DNA from: Rhodohalobacter sp. 614A
Lineage (GTDB): Bacteria; Bacteroidota; Rhodothermia; Balneolales; Balneolaceae
Reading direction: 5' to 3'
DNA: 64,000 bases
Assembly: GCF_021462415.1 (NCBI RefSeq)
Contig: NZ_JAKEDS010000002.1
Span: 930,001-994,000 of the forward strand
Below are positions 16,694 to 25,136 of the stretch, piece by piece. The notes beneath the pieces are model-generated. The model was not told the origin of the DNA and searched no databases. It was given only the letters and a program-made list of their open reading frames with translations. Position 1 is the stretch's first letter; each line of letters opens with the position of its first letter. The position numbers and the translations under genes were made by a program.

Positions 16694-17341
16694 ATGTTCG
16701 CTAAAGAAGGTTACAGCACCATTTTTGTTGTTTTTCTATTTAGCATTTCAGTGGCGGTTGCCGTTTCGTTTGGTCCGCCCTGGCTTGGATATATTTTTTA
16801 TCCATTGCTAATTATTCTTTGTGGGCTCATTCTTTATTTTTTCAGAGATCCGAAGCGAAATCCACCAACCGATGACAGTCTTATCATTTCTCCGGCAGAC
16901 GGCCGGGTGGTTCTTATTCAGGAAACGGAAGAACATGAATATATGGGCGGACCTGCTACCCAAATCAGCATTTTTCTTTCGCCTCTTGATGTGCATGTAA
17001 ATCGCGTTCCTATAAGTGGTGATCTGGAATACGTTAAATATTATCCCGGAAAATACCTGATGGCTTGGGAAGATCATGCCTCCGAAATGAATGAGAGAGC
17101 CCATTTTGGAGTTAAACATGCCAGTGGGATGAAAATTCTATTTAAACAAATAACCGGATTTATGGCGCGTCGAATTGTTTATCACCTGGAAGAGGGGGAT
17201 CAAATAAAAGTCGGTCAGCGGTTTGGTATTATGAAATTTGGTTCCAGGATGGATGTATTACTTCCCAAACACATAAAAATTAAAGTTAAAAAAGGGGACA
17301 GAACTGTAGCCGGTGAATCTGTTCTGGCTGTGGTTGAATAG
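16694..17341 (+). CDS. psd: Phosphatidylserine decarboxylase, short form
   Basis: A 215-residue proenzyme that makes phosphatidylethanolamine. Two hydrophobic segments lie in the first 55 residues, followed by SPADGRVVLI and the His motif LDVHVNRVPISG. The self-cleavage site is FGS at 182-184, where Ser184 would become the pyruvoyl group. The small size and FGS in place of LGST match the short PSD type found in Bacteroidota. It lies directly before pssA, which makes its substrate, so the two form a PE-synthesis pair. Confidence 0.93.
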   Translation: MFAKEGYSTIFVVFLFSISVAVAVSFGPPWLGYIFYPLLIILCGLILYFFRDPKRNPPTDDSLIISPADGRVVLIQETEEHEYMGGPATQISIFLSPLDVHVNRVPISGDLEYVKYYPGKYLMAWEDHASEMNERAHFGVKHASGMKILFKQITGFMARRIVYHLEEGDQIKVGQRFGIMKFGSRMDVLLPKHIKIKVKKGDRTVAGESVLAVVE

Positions 17342-17407
17342 ATTTTTCACTATTAAATAATTAACAATACTTTTCGTGAATCAAACTTCTTTGTGAAGAC
17401 CTGTTAG

Positions 17408-18217
17408 ATGAAATACCCTATCCAAAAAAAACGATTCAGAAACCGATTCAAGAAGCGGAAAATAAAACCTCTTCCCAAAATTGTTGTCCCCAGTTTTTTT
17501 ACTTTAATGAATCTCTTTTGTGGATTTCTCTCCATTCTTTTGGTTCATGAGGGAAATTTCGTGACAGGTGCCTGGCTGATTGTTTTAGCCGGCATGTTTG
17601 ATGTACTTGACGGTTTCATGGCCCGTCTCACAAACTCAACCAGCGAATTCGGGATGGAACTTGATTCGGTAAGCGATGTCATTTCTTTTGCTGCCGCCCC
17701 GGGTTTCTTCGTCTATAATTTTGCATTTCATGAACTTGGAATCATTGGGATCTTATTGAGTGCGCTTGCGCCGCTATGTGGAGCCATCAGGCTGGCCAGG
17801 TTTAATGTAGAGTCCAAAATAAGTGAAATTGACTATTTCCGTGGATTGCCCACTCCGGCATTTGCCATCATGATTTCTGCGTTCTATCTCACATTCAGAA
17901 ACAGGTTAGACTGGTTTTCAGGATTTGAGCATGGAATCATTTCTGTGCTAATCCCGGTTGTTATCGTTCTCGCTTTTTTGATGGTCAGCACGGTACCATT
18001 CGATAAAATTCCGCGGTTTGACAGAGCTTCAATCAAAAAATACAAAAACCGACTCATCCTGCTCGTCGTTTATTTCATCCTCATAATTGTCTTACAGGAT
18101 ATTGGCCTGATGATTGTCTTTTCCTTCTTCATTTTAAAAGGACTGGCCCTAGGCGCTTATATATTTTGGAAACAGGCCTTTACGGACGATCCTAATCCCC
18201 TTGAAGACGGCATTTAA
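17408..18217 (+). CDS. pssA: CDP-diacylglycerol-serine O-phosphatidyltransferase
   Basis: A 269-residue membrane enzyme joining serine to CDP-diacylglycerol. The full CDP-alcohol phosphotransferase motif is present: D68-G69, A72-R73, G82, D86, D90. About seven to eight hydrophobic segments follow a very basic N-terminus (KKRFRNRFKKRKIK), which may touch the membrane surface. It ends the aroE-to-pssA run and its stop overlaps the convergent gene at 18214 by four bases. Start ATG at 17408, 66 bases after psd. Confidence 0.93.
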   Translation: MKYPIQKKRFRNRFKKRKIKPLPKIVVPSFFTLMNLFCGFLSILLVHEGNFVTGAWLIVLAGMFDVLDGFMARLTNSTSEFGMELDSVSDVISFAAAPGFFVYNFAFHELGIIGILLSALAPLCGAIRLARFNVESKISEIDYFRGLPTPAFAIMISAFYLTFRNRLDWFSGFEHGIISVLIPVVIVLAFLMVSTVPFDKIPRFDRASIKKYKNRLILLVVYFILIIVLQDIGLMIVFSFFILKGLALGAYIFWKQAFTDDPNPLEDGI

Positions 18218-18714
18218 GCTTCTGAATACATCTTCAGAAAATCCCTAAGTGTATTGGCATTTTCTTCACTAAGCGGAATAACCCGGCTCTCAATTTCATT
18301 AAAGTAATACCAGGCATTCTCGTCTTTTTTCTGAAAGCGAACACACTTATCGTTCATCATGAAATCATTATAAATACTCTTGTTTGGGAGTTGATCGGTT
18401 TTTATTTGATGAAAATCTGACCGGGGTTGTTCTGACTCGAAAATGATTTCATTACGAACCTTGTATGTGGACTTAAAAAATTCCTCATCTACAAGAACTG
18501 TTAATTCAACTTGTCCATCATAAACCTTAAAAAAACTGAGAAGCGCCACTGCAAAAAATGCAAATGCAGCTAACCTTAAATAGCCGATCCAAAGTACATT
18601 ATCAATAAAGTGATACGAGACAAATATAACGAGCGACAAAATGAGGCTTAAAACAGCAACGGTTGGCCAATACTTCGAATATTTTTCTTTGATAACAAGC
18701 TTCTCGTCCTTCAT
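18214..18714 (-). CDS. Two-TM membrane protein of unknown function
   Basis: A 166-residue protein that I do not recognise. Residues 1-14 are charged, two hydrophobic segments follow at about 15-35 and 40-62, and the rest is a soluble domain of mixed strands (VELTVLVDEEFFKSTYKV) ending in an Asn/Glu-rich helix. The arrangement recalls small membrane proteins with a PH-like C-terminal domain, but no motif supports that firmly. It overlaps the D-serine dehydratase-like gene upstream by four bases, so the two are co-translated, and it converges on pssA. Confidence 0.6.
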   Translation of the reverse strand: MKDEKLVIKEKYSKYWPTVAVLSLILSLVIFVSYHFIDNVLWIGYLRLAAFAFFAVALLSFFKVYDGQVELTVLVDEEFFKSTYKVRNEIIFESEQPRSDFHQIKTDQLPNKSIYNDFMMNDKCVRFQKKDENAWYYFNEIESRVIPLSEENANTLRDFLKMYSEA

Positions 18715-19790
18715 GATAAAACTCTCTTAGAAATGGTTTGGCCTTCAGGAGTGAAGTAATTTCTATGCAAATTTGCGGTCAGACAAGAGTGAATAGGGCA
18801 GAGCCATACAGAGTCCCTCTCAACCGGAGGAAGGCCGTTTAATGTGCCGTGTTCTTGTGAGAGAGCTTTTAAAAATAATCCATTGACTTCTTTAACATCT
18901 GCATCCAAAGAATAGTCAACAATCTGTCCAAAATTCTTTTGTTCGTTGGTAATAATAAATTCTTTTGACAAATGGACAGCGCCACCGTGAAGAATTGACC
19001 TGTCTGATTTTGGAAATGTTTGTCCCACAGGAAGAACAGCAAATAAGGCGACGTCATCAAGATTACAACTACCAATTTGTACCTGCATGTAATCGTAAAA
19101 AACTAAGTTTCCCGGAGTCATTTCATCCATCTCATGGAGACGATCAGATACACTGGCTGAAGGCGTATCTCCCAATGAAATTTTGGCTTCAGGAAATTGC
19201 TTTTTCAGATTAAGCAAAATATCAATTGTAGGGTTGATGGCATTTTTGATTTCATCGATTCCTCGCGAACCGTATGTTCGGCCATCATGGATATAAAAGC
19301 CATGGAAACTCGCATTTTCAAACCTTTCTGATGATTGAATCAATTTTTTAATCAGATCAACATTTTTGTAGTGGATACCGCTTCTTCCATAGTCTGGATC
19401 AATTTCTATAAAGAATTGAAAAGGGTTTTTAAGCTCCCGATTAAGAAGCTCGAGATGTTCAGTGGAGTTAACAAAAAGTCTCAATTTGGCTTTTAATTCC
19501 AACTGCCGGAGTCCGTCGATTTGCTTCGGAAAGAATGGAAATGCAATGGTAATATCATCCCAACCGTCTTCAGCAAAATATTGAGCCATGGATACCGACG
19601 AAACTGTAATTCCCGATACACCGACATCCCTGAACCAACGTCCGACCGTTTGGGATTGATGGGTTTTAAAATGTGGCCGAAAAACGCAATTTGCCTCCTT
19701 TGCGCGTTCTGCCATTCGGGCGATATTTCGTTTACAACGCTTTGTATCGAGGATGAGGATTGGCTGTTGTTGACGGTTGATAAAACTCAT
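18711..19790 (-). CDS. D-serine dehydratase-like/D-threonine aldolase-family PLP enzyme
   Basis: A 359-residue fold-type III PLP enzyme. The N-terminal alanine-racemase-like barrel carries PHFKTHQ with the PLP lysine Lys42; the C-terminal D-serine-dehydratase-like domain ends in CPIHSCLTAN with the zinc pair His334 and Cys336 typical of eukaryotic-type DSD1/D-threonine aldolase proteins. The reaction is therefore elimination or retro-aldol cleavage of a D-beta-hydroxy amino acid; D-Ser and D-Thr cannot be told apart here. It is divergent from the rim-type cluster and coupled to the small membrane protein downstream. Confidence 0.85.
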   Translation of the reverse strand: MSFINRQQQPILILDTKRCKRNIARMAERAKEANCVFRPHFKTHQSQTVGRWFRDVGVSGITVSSVSMAQYFAEDGWDDITIAFPFFPKQIDGLRQLELKAKLRLFVNSTEHLELLNRELKNPFQFFIEIDPDYGRSGIHYKNVDLIKKLIQSSERFENASFHGFYIHDGRTYGSRGIDEIKNAINPTIDILLNLKKQFPEAKISLGDTPSASVSDRLHEMDEMTPGNLVFYDYMQVQIGSCNLDDVALFAVLPVGQTFPKSDRSILHGGAVHLSKEFIITNEQKNFGQIVDYSLDADVKEVNGLFLKALSQEHGTLNGLPPVERDSVWLCPIHSCLTANLHRNYFTPEGQTISKRVLS

Positions 19791-19820
19791 AGTTTAACAT
19801 CTATTTAAATGATGACTCAT

Positions 19821-19835
19821 GAAGAAATGTTCTTC
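19821..19835. promoter_or_regulatory. Short perfect inverted repeat in the divergent intergenic region
   Basis: GAAGAA and TTCTTC flank ATG at 19821-19835, between the D-serine dehydratase-like gene and the protease gene. It may be an operator or chance. Confidence 0.25.
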
Positions 19836-19884
19836 AATTGGGATTTCTGCTAAAATAGGAAATGCTTGGAAACCATAAACAACG

Positions 19885-19905
19885 TATTTTCAAAACTTGA
19901 AAATA
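19885..19905. promoter_or_regulatory. Nine-base perfect inverted repeat next to the protease-gene ribosome-binding site
   Basis: TATTTTCAA (19885-19893), spacer AAC, TTGAAAATA (19897-19905). The right arm runs into the AAGGA Shine-Dalgarno of the TTG-started gene at 19916. The symmetry and position suggest an operator or an RNA hairpin controlling translation. Confidence 0.45.
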
Positions 19906-19915
19906 AGGAACAGGA

Positions 19916-20350
19916 TTGCAGGAAAACGATAAGAAAATAACAATTGGCCGGATCGAAAAGATAGACTTGCCCAATCTGTCTTTGTTCAACCTTGATGCCA
20001 AGATAGACACTGGAGCTTATACCTCAAGCCTTCATTGCCATCATATAGAACCGTTTAAAAAAGACGGTAAAGATTGGGTCAGATTTTACGTATTGGATCC
20101 GGATCATCCGGAATATGAAGAGACACAATACGAATGTCCGATTTTTAAAATAAAGCCGGTTAAAAGTTCAAATGCTCAGGTTGAAGAACGCGTGGTAATC
20201 AAGCAGAAAACCAAATTCTCACGATATCACAGAACAATTGAGTTATCCCTTACGAACCGGTCGGAGATGAAATATCCTGTACTTATAGGACGTAAGTTTT
20301 TAACAGGACATTTTATTGTAGATGTATCTAAAAAATTTTTATTAAAATAG
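19916..20350 (+). CDS. Retropepsin-like (ATP-dependent zinc protease, COG4067/RimB-type) protein
   Basis: A 144-residue protein with the aspartic-protease-like signature LDAKIDTGAYTSSLH, in which Asp31 sits in the DTGA motif, and a late VLIGRKFL strand matching the hydrophobic-Ile/Leu-Gly motif of retropepsins. This family is annotated as putative ATP-dependent zinc protease and is often next to rimK; in Pseudomonas the corresponding RimB acts on polyglutamylated RpsF. The start is TTG at 19916 with AAGGA six bases upstream. It is followed 9 bases later by the RimK gene, so a shared modification-and-processing role is likely. Confidence 0.83.
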   Translation: MQENDKKITIGRIEKIDLPNLSLFNLDAKIDTGAYTSSLHCHHIEPFKKDGKDWVRFYVLDPDHPEYEETQYECPIFKIKPVKSSNAQVEERVVIKQKTKFSRYHRTIELSLTNRSEMKYPVLIGRKFLTGHFIVDVSKKFLLK

Positions 20351-20359
20351 TATAATTTA

Positions 20360-21295
20360 ATGTCAGACAGTCAATTAACCATAGTCATACTATCAAGAAA
20401 CAAGAATCTTTATTCATCGAAACGCCTCATTGAAAGTATTGAAATGAGAGGGCATAAAGCTCTCGTTTTAGATCATCTGAAGTGTGACATTGTTATTGAA
20501 CAGGACAAACCGGCCATCTATTACAATGGAGAAAAAATTAAGGATGTTGCGGCTGTAATTCCCAGAATAGGTGCATCTGTAACTTTTTACGGCGCATCCG
20601 TTGTTCGTCAGTTTGAAATGATGAACGTGCCTTCAGCGGTTGAATCACAAGCTTTGGTCCGATCAAGAGATAAGCTCAGAAGCCTTCAGATTTTAGCCAG
20701 GTCAAATGTGGGAATGCCTAAAACGGTTTTCACAAACTACAGTAAGGAAGTCACAAAAATTATTGATAGTGTTGGCGGAGCTCCTTTAATCGTCAAATTA
20801 CTTGAAGGAACGCAAGGTTATGGAGTTGTGCTCGCACCAACCAAAAAAGCTGCAGAATCGATGATTGAGGCTTTTCACAGCATGAAAGCCCGCGTGATTG
20901 TTCAGGAATTCATTTCAGAAGCAAAAGGTGCCGATATACGTGCGTTTGTGATTGGAAATAAGGTTGTCGGGGCGATGAAACGCCAGGGCAAAGAAGGAGA
21001 ATTTCGATCAAATTTGCACCAGGGGGGAAGCGGCACTCTCATAAAATTAAGTAAAGAAGAAAAAGAACTCGCACTAACGGCTGCCAAAGCGATGAATTTG
21101 TCCATCGCAGGAGTTGACATGCTTCAATCAGACCGTGGCCCTTTAATTTTGGAAGTGAATTCATCACCAGGGCTTGAAGGCATCGAAAAAGCGACGGGGA
21201 AAGATATTGCCATTGAAGTGATCAAATATGTTGAGAAATTGATTGAACGTTCCAAAAAGAACAATGGACGCCGTAGATTGAAAAGCGATGCCTGA
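20360..21295 (+). CDS. rimK: RimK-family ATP-grasp alpha-L-glutamate ligase
   Basis: A 311-residue ATP-grasp enzyme. It has the RimK N-terminal domain ([16 protein letters not shown]), the [11 protein letters not shown] motif near 97, the ATP-binding [15 protein letters not shown] near 143-157, and the metal-binding [13 protein letters not shown] near 265-277. RimK in E. coli adds glutamate residues to the C-terminus of ribosomal protein S6. Here it lies between a retropepsin-like protease and an aspartoacylase-like protein, and overlaps the latter by eight bases. An alternative reading is a ligase for another C-terminal Glu-tailed substrate. Confidence 0.9.
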   Translation: MSDSQLTIVILSRNKNLYSSKRLIESIEMRGHKALVLDHLKCDIVIEQDKPAIYYNGEKIKDVAAVIPRIGASVTFYGASVVRQFEMMNVPSAVESQALVRSRDKLRSLQILARSNVGMPKTVFTNYSKEVTKIIDSVGGAPLIVKLLEGTQGYGVVLAPTKKAAESMIEAFHSMKARVIVQEFISEAKGADIRAFVIGNKVVGAMKRQGKEGEFRSNLHQGGSGTLIKLSKEEKELALTAAKAMNLSIAGVDMLQSDRGPLILEVNSSPGLEGIEKATGKDIAIEVIKYVEKLIERSKKNNGRRRLKSDA

Positions 21296-22238
21296 TATTA
21301 TCGAAATTAACGGGGAAAAAATTGGCAGGGGTGAAAAGAAGGAGTTAGATCTTAAAATTGCCCGGTTACCAACTTATACAAATATCGATCTGCCGGTGAG
21401 AGTCATCAGGGCAAAAGAGCCCGGACCTGTAGTATTATTGACCGGCGGGCTTCACGGAGATGAAATAAATGGTATTGAAATTGTTCGTAGCCTATTGGCT
21501 AACAAATACTTAAACCTTGAGAAAGGATCGATTATTGCGATTCCGTTAATGAATGTTTATGGTTTTATACAGAATGCGAGGGGCGTTCCGGATGGGAAAG
21601 ATATTAACCGAAGTTTTCCCGGTAGTAAATCCGGATCTTTAGCAAAATTAGTGGCTTACACCATCATGAATCAGATCATTCCAAAAATAGATTTTGGGAT
21701 TGATTTCCATACGGGCGGAAGCAGCCGATCTAATTATCCCCAGATTCGTTGTGTTCTGGATATAGAAAAGAATCTTGAGCTGGCCAAAGCATTTGCACCG
21801 CCGATTATTCTTCATTCCCCGTTAATCGATAAATCATTCCGAAAAGCAGCTTATAAAAAGCGTAAGCACATTCTGGTTTATGAAACCGGTGAATCCATGA
21901 GATTTGACGAAAATGGAATTCAGGAAGGAATAAACGGTACTCTAAGGCTCTTAAAACATTTGGGAATGATAGATGAAGCCCCCGAACCGCATCATCCTGA
22001 AATCTACGAGAAATCAGACTGGGCGAGAGCTTCGTTTGCCGGTTTGTATCATGCTAAAGTAAAACTGGGTGATTACGTTGAGAAAGGAATGATTTTGGGA
22101 TTTATTACTGATCCGTATGGAAATGAAAAGAAAAAAGTTAAAAGTCGTTTTGATGGACGGATTATCGGAATTAATAATTGCCCGGTCGTTCATAAAGGCG
22201 ATGCCATTCTACACATAGCAACACAAAGAAGACAATAA
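21288..22238 (+). CDS. Succinylglutamate desuccinylase/aspartoacylase-family zinc deacylase
   Basis: A 316-residue M14-like enzyme. The zinc ligands are visible as LHGDE with His56 and Glu59 and as DFHTGG with His141; the C-terminal part (about 235-310) forms a small beta domain with [15 protein letters not shown], resembling a lipoyl/biotinyl-like fold common in this group. Members cleave N-acyl amino acids or glutamyl-type amides. Its fixed place after rimK suggests a role on the glutamylated product, but that is inference. It overlaps rimK by eight bases. Confidence 0.85.
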   Translation: MPDIIEINGEKIGRGEKKELDLKIARLPTYTNIDLPVRVIRAKEPGPVVLLTGGLHGDEINGIEIVRSLLANKYLNLEKGSIIAIPLMNVYGFIQNARGVPDGKDINRSFPGSKSGSLAKLVAYTIMNQIIPKIDFGIDFHTGGSSRSNYPQIRCVLDIEKNLELAKAFAPPIILHSPLIDKSFRKAAYKKRKHILVYETGESMRFDENGIQEGINGTLRLLKHLGMIDEAPEPHHPEIYEKSDWARASFAGLYHAKVKLGDYVEKGMILGFITDPYGNEKKKVKSRFDGRIIGINNCPVVHKGDAILHIATQRRQ

Positions 22239-22248
22239 AATAAATTAT

Positions 22249-22587
22249 ATGAGCTCAAATCTAATTTTTCATGTAGTATCGAAGCGACAGTGGCAGGAAT
22301 TTAACCAGGGCGGTTATTTCAGGCCTGAAGGAAGCAGATATGAAGACGGCATTGCCTGCGTAAAAGCAAATAAATTGAAAGAGTATATTAATGAACATTT
22401 CAAAGGCAGGCGGCAGGTACTTTTGTTGGTAATTGACAAAGCCAGACTGGTGAGTAAAACGGAGTACAATCAGGAAAAAGAGTACATTTTAGTCCAGGAC
22501 AAGATTAATATGGATTCTGTGCTTGACAAAATTTTTGTCAAACCAAATAAAGAGGGAATATTTGACGTGGATGTTACCGAGGATTAA
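22249..22587 (+). CDS. DUF952-like protein
   Basis: A 112-residue protein beginning LIFHVVSKRQWQEF, the His...Trp pattern of DUF952, followed by FRPEGSRYEDGIACVK, in place of the usual GFIHCS segment, and LLLVIDKARL. DUF952 proteins are small, resemble ADP-ribosyltransferase folds and have no settled function. Located 10 bases after the AstE-like gene and last in the cluster. Confidence 0.58.
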   Translation: MSSNLIFHVVSKRQWQEFNQGGYFRPEGSRYEDGIACVKANKLKEYINEHFKGRRQVLLLVIDKARLVSKTEYNQEKEYILVQDKINMDSVLDKIFVKPNKEGIFDVDVTED

Positions 22588-22700
22588 CCATCAATAAAAA
22601 AGACGAACCCATTCTGAGTATTATATATTTGTCGTATAATATATATTATGTAAAGTAAAGATGAGGTTATATTATTAAATCTTGGCTATCCTCTTCCCTT

Positions 22701-23162
22701 TTACTTATCTAATGCTTTCTGAATGGCTTTAAAATCAGGCAGATTGCCATCGTCTTCCAACACTTCGGCGTATTCAATCATCCCCTCATGATTGACAACA
22801 AAGGCTGAACGCATAGAAACTCCTTTCATTCCGAAGTAATCTTCATCCAAAACACCAAATTTCCCGGAGACTTCTTTATTAAAATCACTAAGTAACGGAT
22901 ATGATAAATTATTGGCTTTTTTGAATTCCCTAAGGCTATAAAGGCTATCAACACTTATTCCTATAATATTGGCATTCAGGGAGTTATATAGCTTCATGTT
23001 ATCACGAACTGTACAAAGTTCTTTCGTACAAACGCTGCTAAATGCCAGCGGAAAGAAAAGAATGACAACTTTGCGGCCGTCATTTAGTAAATCAGATAGA
23101 GATACGAATTCCTTTTGTGTGTTTTGTAGTGAGAAGTCCTGAACCTTATCTCCTTTTTTCAT
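22701..23162 (-). CDS. Peroxiredoxin, BCP/AhpE type
   Basis: A 153-residue thiol peroxidase that reduces hydroperoxides. The peroxidatic Cys45 lies in FPLAFSSVCTKELC, and Cys50 sits five residues on, the same spacing as the atypical 2-Cys pair of E. coli BCP. The motif has SSVC in place of TPVC, with Ser replacing the usual Thr. It overlaps the membrane protein gene upstream by four bases. In a bacillithiol-producing cell the low-molecular-weight thiol might also recycle it, which is inference. Confidence 0.88.
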   Translation of the reverse strand: MKKGDKVQDFSLQNTQKEFVSLSDLLNDGRKVVILFFPLAFSSVCTKELCTVRDNMKLYNSLNANIIGISVDSLYSLREFKKANNLSYPLLSDFNKEVSGKFGVLDEDYFGMKGVSMRSAFVVNHEGMIEYAEVLEDDGNLPDFKAIQKALDK

Positions 23163-23764
23163 GAATCAATGGATTGGTTTTCGTTAAATAGCAGTAAGTC
23201 GGAAAAAGAATACATACAGGCAATCATTCCCAATGAGTTGGTAATTCCCCAGGCCCATTCAAAAACGATGTAATAATTCTGCAGAATCCAGTAAAAAGTA
23301 AATCCCCATAGTAAAAGTATCACTCCCAGTATTGTAAGAAGTTTATGCTGAAGTTCTTTCACATATCCAACAGTCAACAGAATAAATACAAGAATGGATA
23401 CGCCGTGAAGCGACATTAAAATAATTTCCTTCATTATTTCTGTCTGCATTACAATCAACTCCGCAATGGGTATTAACAACGGAATAAACACGATGTAATA
23501 TGGATACCGAAAGATGACTGGCTTTCTTTGGCGGATAAAAATAAGGTAAATAATCAGCAGTAAAGACAAAGCAAACGATTGCAAAAAGATATGAAGATTT
23601 GCCTGGTACGGAATATTGGTTGCCACCGAGATATCCCCTATCAGCCATCCAAACAAAGCGGTTAAGCTGAGATATTTAATGTCACGGGTTGTGGAAGGAA
23701 ATTTCTTGTAGACAATCGCAAGCGAAACGACTACCGTAATAATTGAGAAAAGTTGCGTCCACAA
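23159..23764 (-). CDS. Six-TM membrane protein of unknown function
   Basis: A 201-residue integral membrane protein with about six hydrophobic segments (near 3-20, 30-48, 58-78, 86-106, 112-134 and 145-190). I see no catalytic motif. The size and spacing resemble YhhN-like or 7TM-type small membrane proteins but the match is not secure. It is embedded between the DinB-like gene (10 bases upstream) and the peroxiredoxin (4-base overlap). Confidence 0.6.
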   Translation of the reverse strand: MWTQLFSIITVVVSLAIVYKKFPSTTRDIKYLSLTALFGWLIGDISVATNIPYQANLHIFLQSFALSLLLIIYLIFIRQRKPVIFRYPYYIVFIPLLIPIAELIVMQTEIMKEIILMSLHGVSILVFILLTVGYVKELQHKLLTILGVILLLWGFTFYWILQNYYIVFEWAWGITNSLGMIACMYSFSDLLLFNENQSIDS

Positions 23765-23774
23765 AATAGTCAGC

Positions 23775-24329
23775 TTAAGAGGATTTCTGTTGAGAGGCTT
23801 TTTTTTCGATCTCTCGTTGATGTTGCCGTTCGTTTTGGTATATCAATACAAGGTCGGCAATTTCTTTCAATGTTTTACGCTCATCCCGAATCATTTTGCT
23901 TGCCAAATCAAAAAGGCATAACAACTCTCCTCTATCCCCTCTTAATTCTTTTTCCCAATCTATAAGAGAAATTCGTTTAAAAACATTAATGAGTGCGGCC
24001 CGATGTTTGATGATTTTACTGAGCGTTTTCTGAATATTGATCTCCTCTTCATCGGTTATTTCCTCAAAAGTATCTTTATAATGTTCGAAATCAGAAAGCC
24101 TGACCAATCTGTTTTCAGAAATCACCCTTTCGGTGATGGGCCTGTAATAGTTCGCCTGGGCATGATCAATCAGCTTGAGCATATTGTAAATAGACAATCC
24201 CTCGGGCGGGGTTTCGGAATATGGAACAGCGTCTATTACATATTTAAGAGCTTCGGCTTCATCCAGAAGGTATTCTGCATCGCTGAGTAACTCGTTTACT
24301 TTTTCTTGCGTAATTTCCTGGTTAGTCAT
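23775..24329 (-). CDS. DinB-like four-helix protein, putative
   Basis: A 184-residue helical protein. The segment LSIYNMLKLIDHAQANYYRP looks like the first helix and conserved loop of DinB/YfiT folds (LLAHIDHA-type), but the usual later His pair is not clear, so metal binding is doubtful. Its C-terminus is charged and basic (QREIEKKASQQ). Located between nuoI (17 bases upstream) and a membrane protein. The fold call is tentative. Confidence 0.5.
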   Translation of the reverse strand: MTNQEITQEKVNELLSDAEYLLDEAEALKYVIDAVPYSETPPEGLSIYNMLKLIDHAQANYYRPITERVISENRLVRLSDFEHYKDTFEEITDEEEINIQKTLSKIIKHRAALINVFKRISLIDWEKELRGDRGELLCLFDLASKMIRDERKTLKEIADLVLIYQNERQHQREIEKKASQQKSS

Positions 24330-24346
24330 TCTATATATGATCTATC

Positions 24347-25039
24347 TTACACAGACCAATTTGATGACGCCTCGGAAGCATCGTTTTTCTTCTGTTGTTC
24401 AAGCATATCAACAAGCGAAAGTCCCGTATTCCATTTCTGATCTCTGTCTCGCACGGAATGGATGTTGTTTTCTTCCTGGAAGTCCCAAAATTGGCCAAAC
24501 TGGTTATTTTTATATTTTTTCAAAAAATCGAGCCGTTCTTTCAGGTCTTCTTTCGGCACCAAAAGGCGGCTTTTGTCATACACTGCATCCTCTCTTGATT
24601 CAAAAACAATGTCGTAATCCTTACTCATCACAATCGCTTCTTCGGGGCACACTTCTTCACAATATCCGCAGTAAATACATCGCAGCATATTAATCTCGAA
24701 TACATTTGGATATCGCTCTTTTGGATCATCAGCTTTCTCATCGGCCTGCATACTGATTGCCAACGGTGGACAAGCACGTGCACAAAGGCCACAAGCCACA
24801 CATCTCTCCTGTCCGTCATCTTCCACCAAAACCGGACGCCCACGAAATATATCCGGCGGACTCCATTTCTCTTCAGGATAATTCAAAGTAAATGATGGTG
24901 CAAACATCTGTTTAAAAGAATACCAAAGTGCTTTTAGGATTTCCGGGATGTAAAGCTTTTCAAGAAATGATAATGTGCGCTCCCGTTGGTAATCTTCACT
25001 TAGAGCATTTGCTACCGGCTGATCAAGATTATTCTGCAT
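24347..25039 (-). CDS. nuoI: NADH-quinone oxidoreductase subunit I (TYKY)
   Basis: A 230-residue ferredoxin-like subunit of complex I carrying clusters N6a and N6b. The two four-cysteine motifs are [12 protein letters not shown] (from Cys80) and [12 protein letters not shown] (from about Cys121), and the segment after RGRPVL precedes them as in NuoI. An extended C-terminal tail (about 165-230) with coil-rich sequence is longer than in E. coli NuoI (180). No other nuo gene is in the window: it lies between der and a DinB-like gene. The full motif pair argues for function rather than decay. Confidence 0.9.
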   Translation of the reverse strand: MQNNLDQPVANALSEDYQRERTLSFLEKLYIPEILKALWYSFKQMFAPSFTLNYPEEKWSPPDIFRGRPVLVEDDGQERCVACGLCARACPPLAISMQADEKADDPKERYPNVFEINMLRCIYCGYCEEVCPEEAIVMSKDYDIVFESREDAVYDKSRLLVPKEDLKERLDFLKKYKNNQFGQFWDFQEENNIHSVRDRDQKWNTGLSLVDMLEQQKKNDASEASSNWSV

Positions 25040-25136
25040 GCTATAATTTAATTATAAGTATGCCTTGGGATTAACAACTCAGGTAAAATAACCCTTTGGA
25101 CAATTCTGTTCAAAGATTATTATGCGATTTTAATTG

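Noticed and set aside
22588-22700. An AT-rich near-palindrome around ATATATT between the DUF952 and peroxiredoxin genes as a terminator
   Set aside because: No GC-rich stem is present; the alternating AT sequence alone does not support it.
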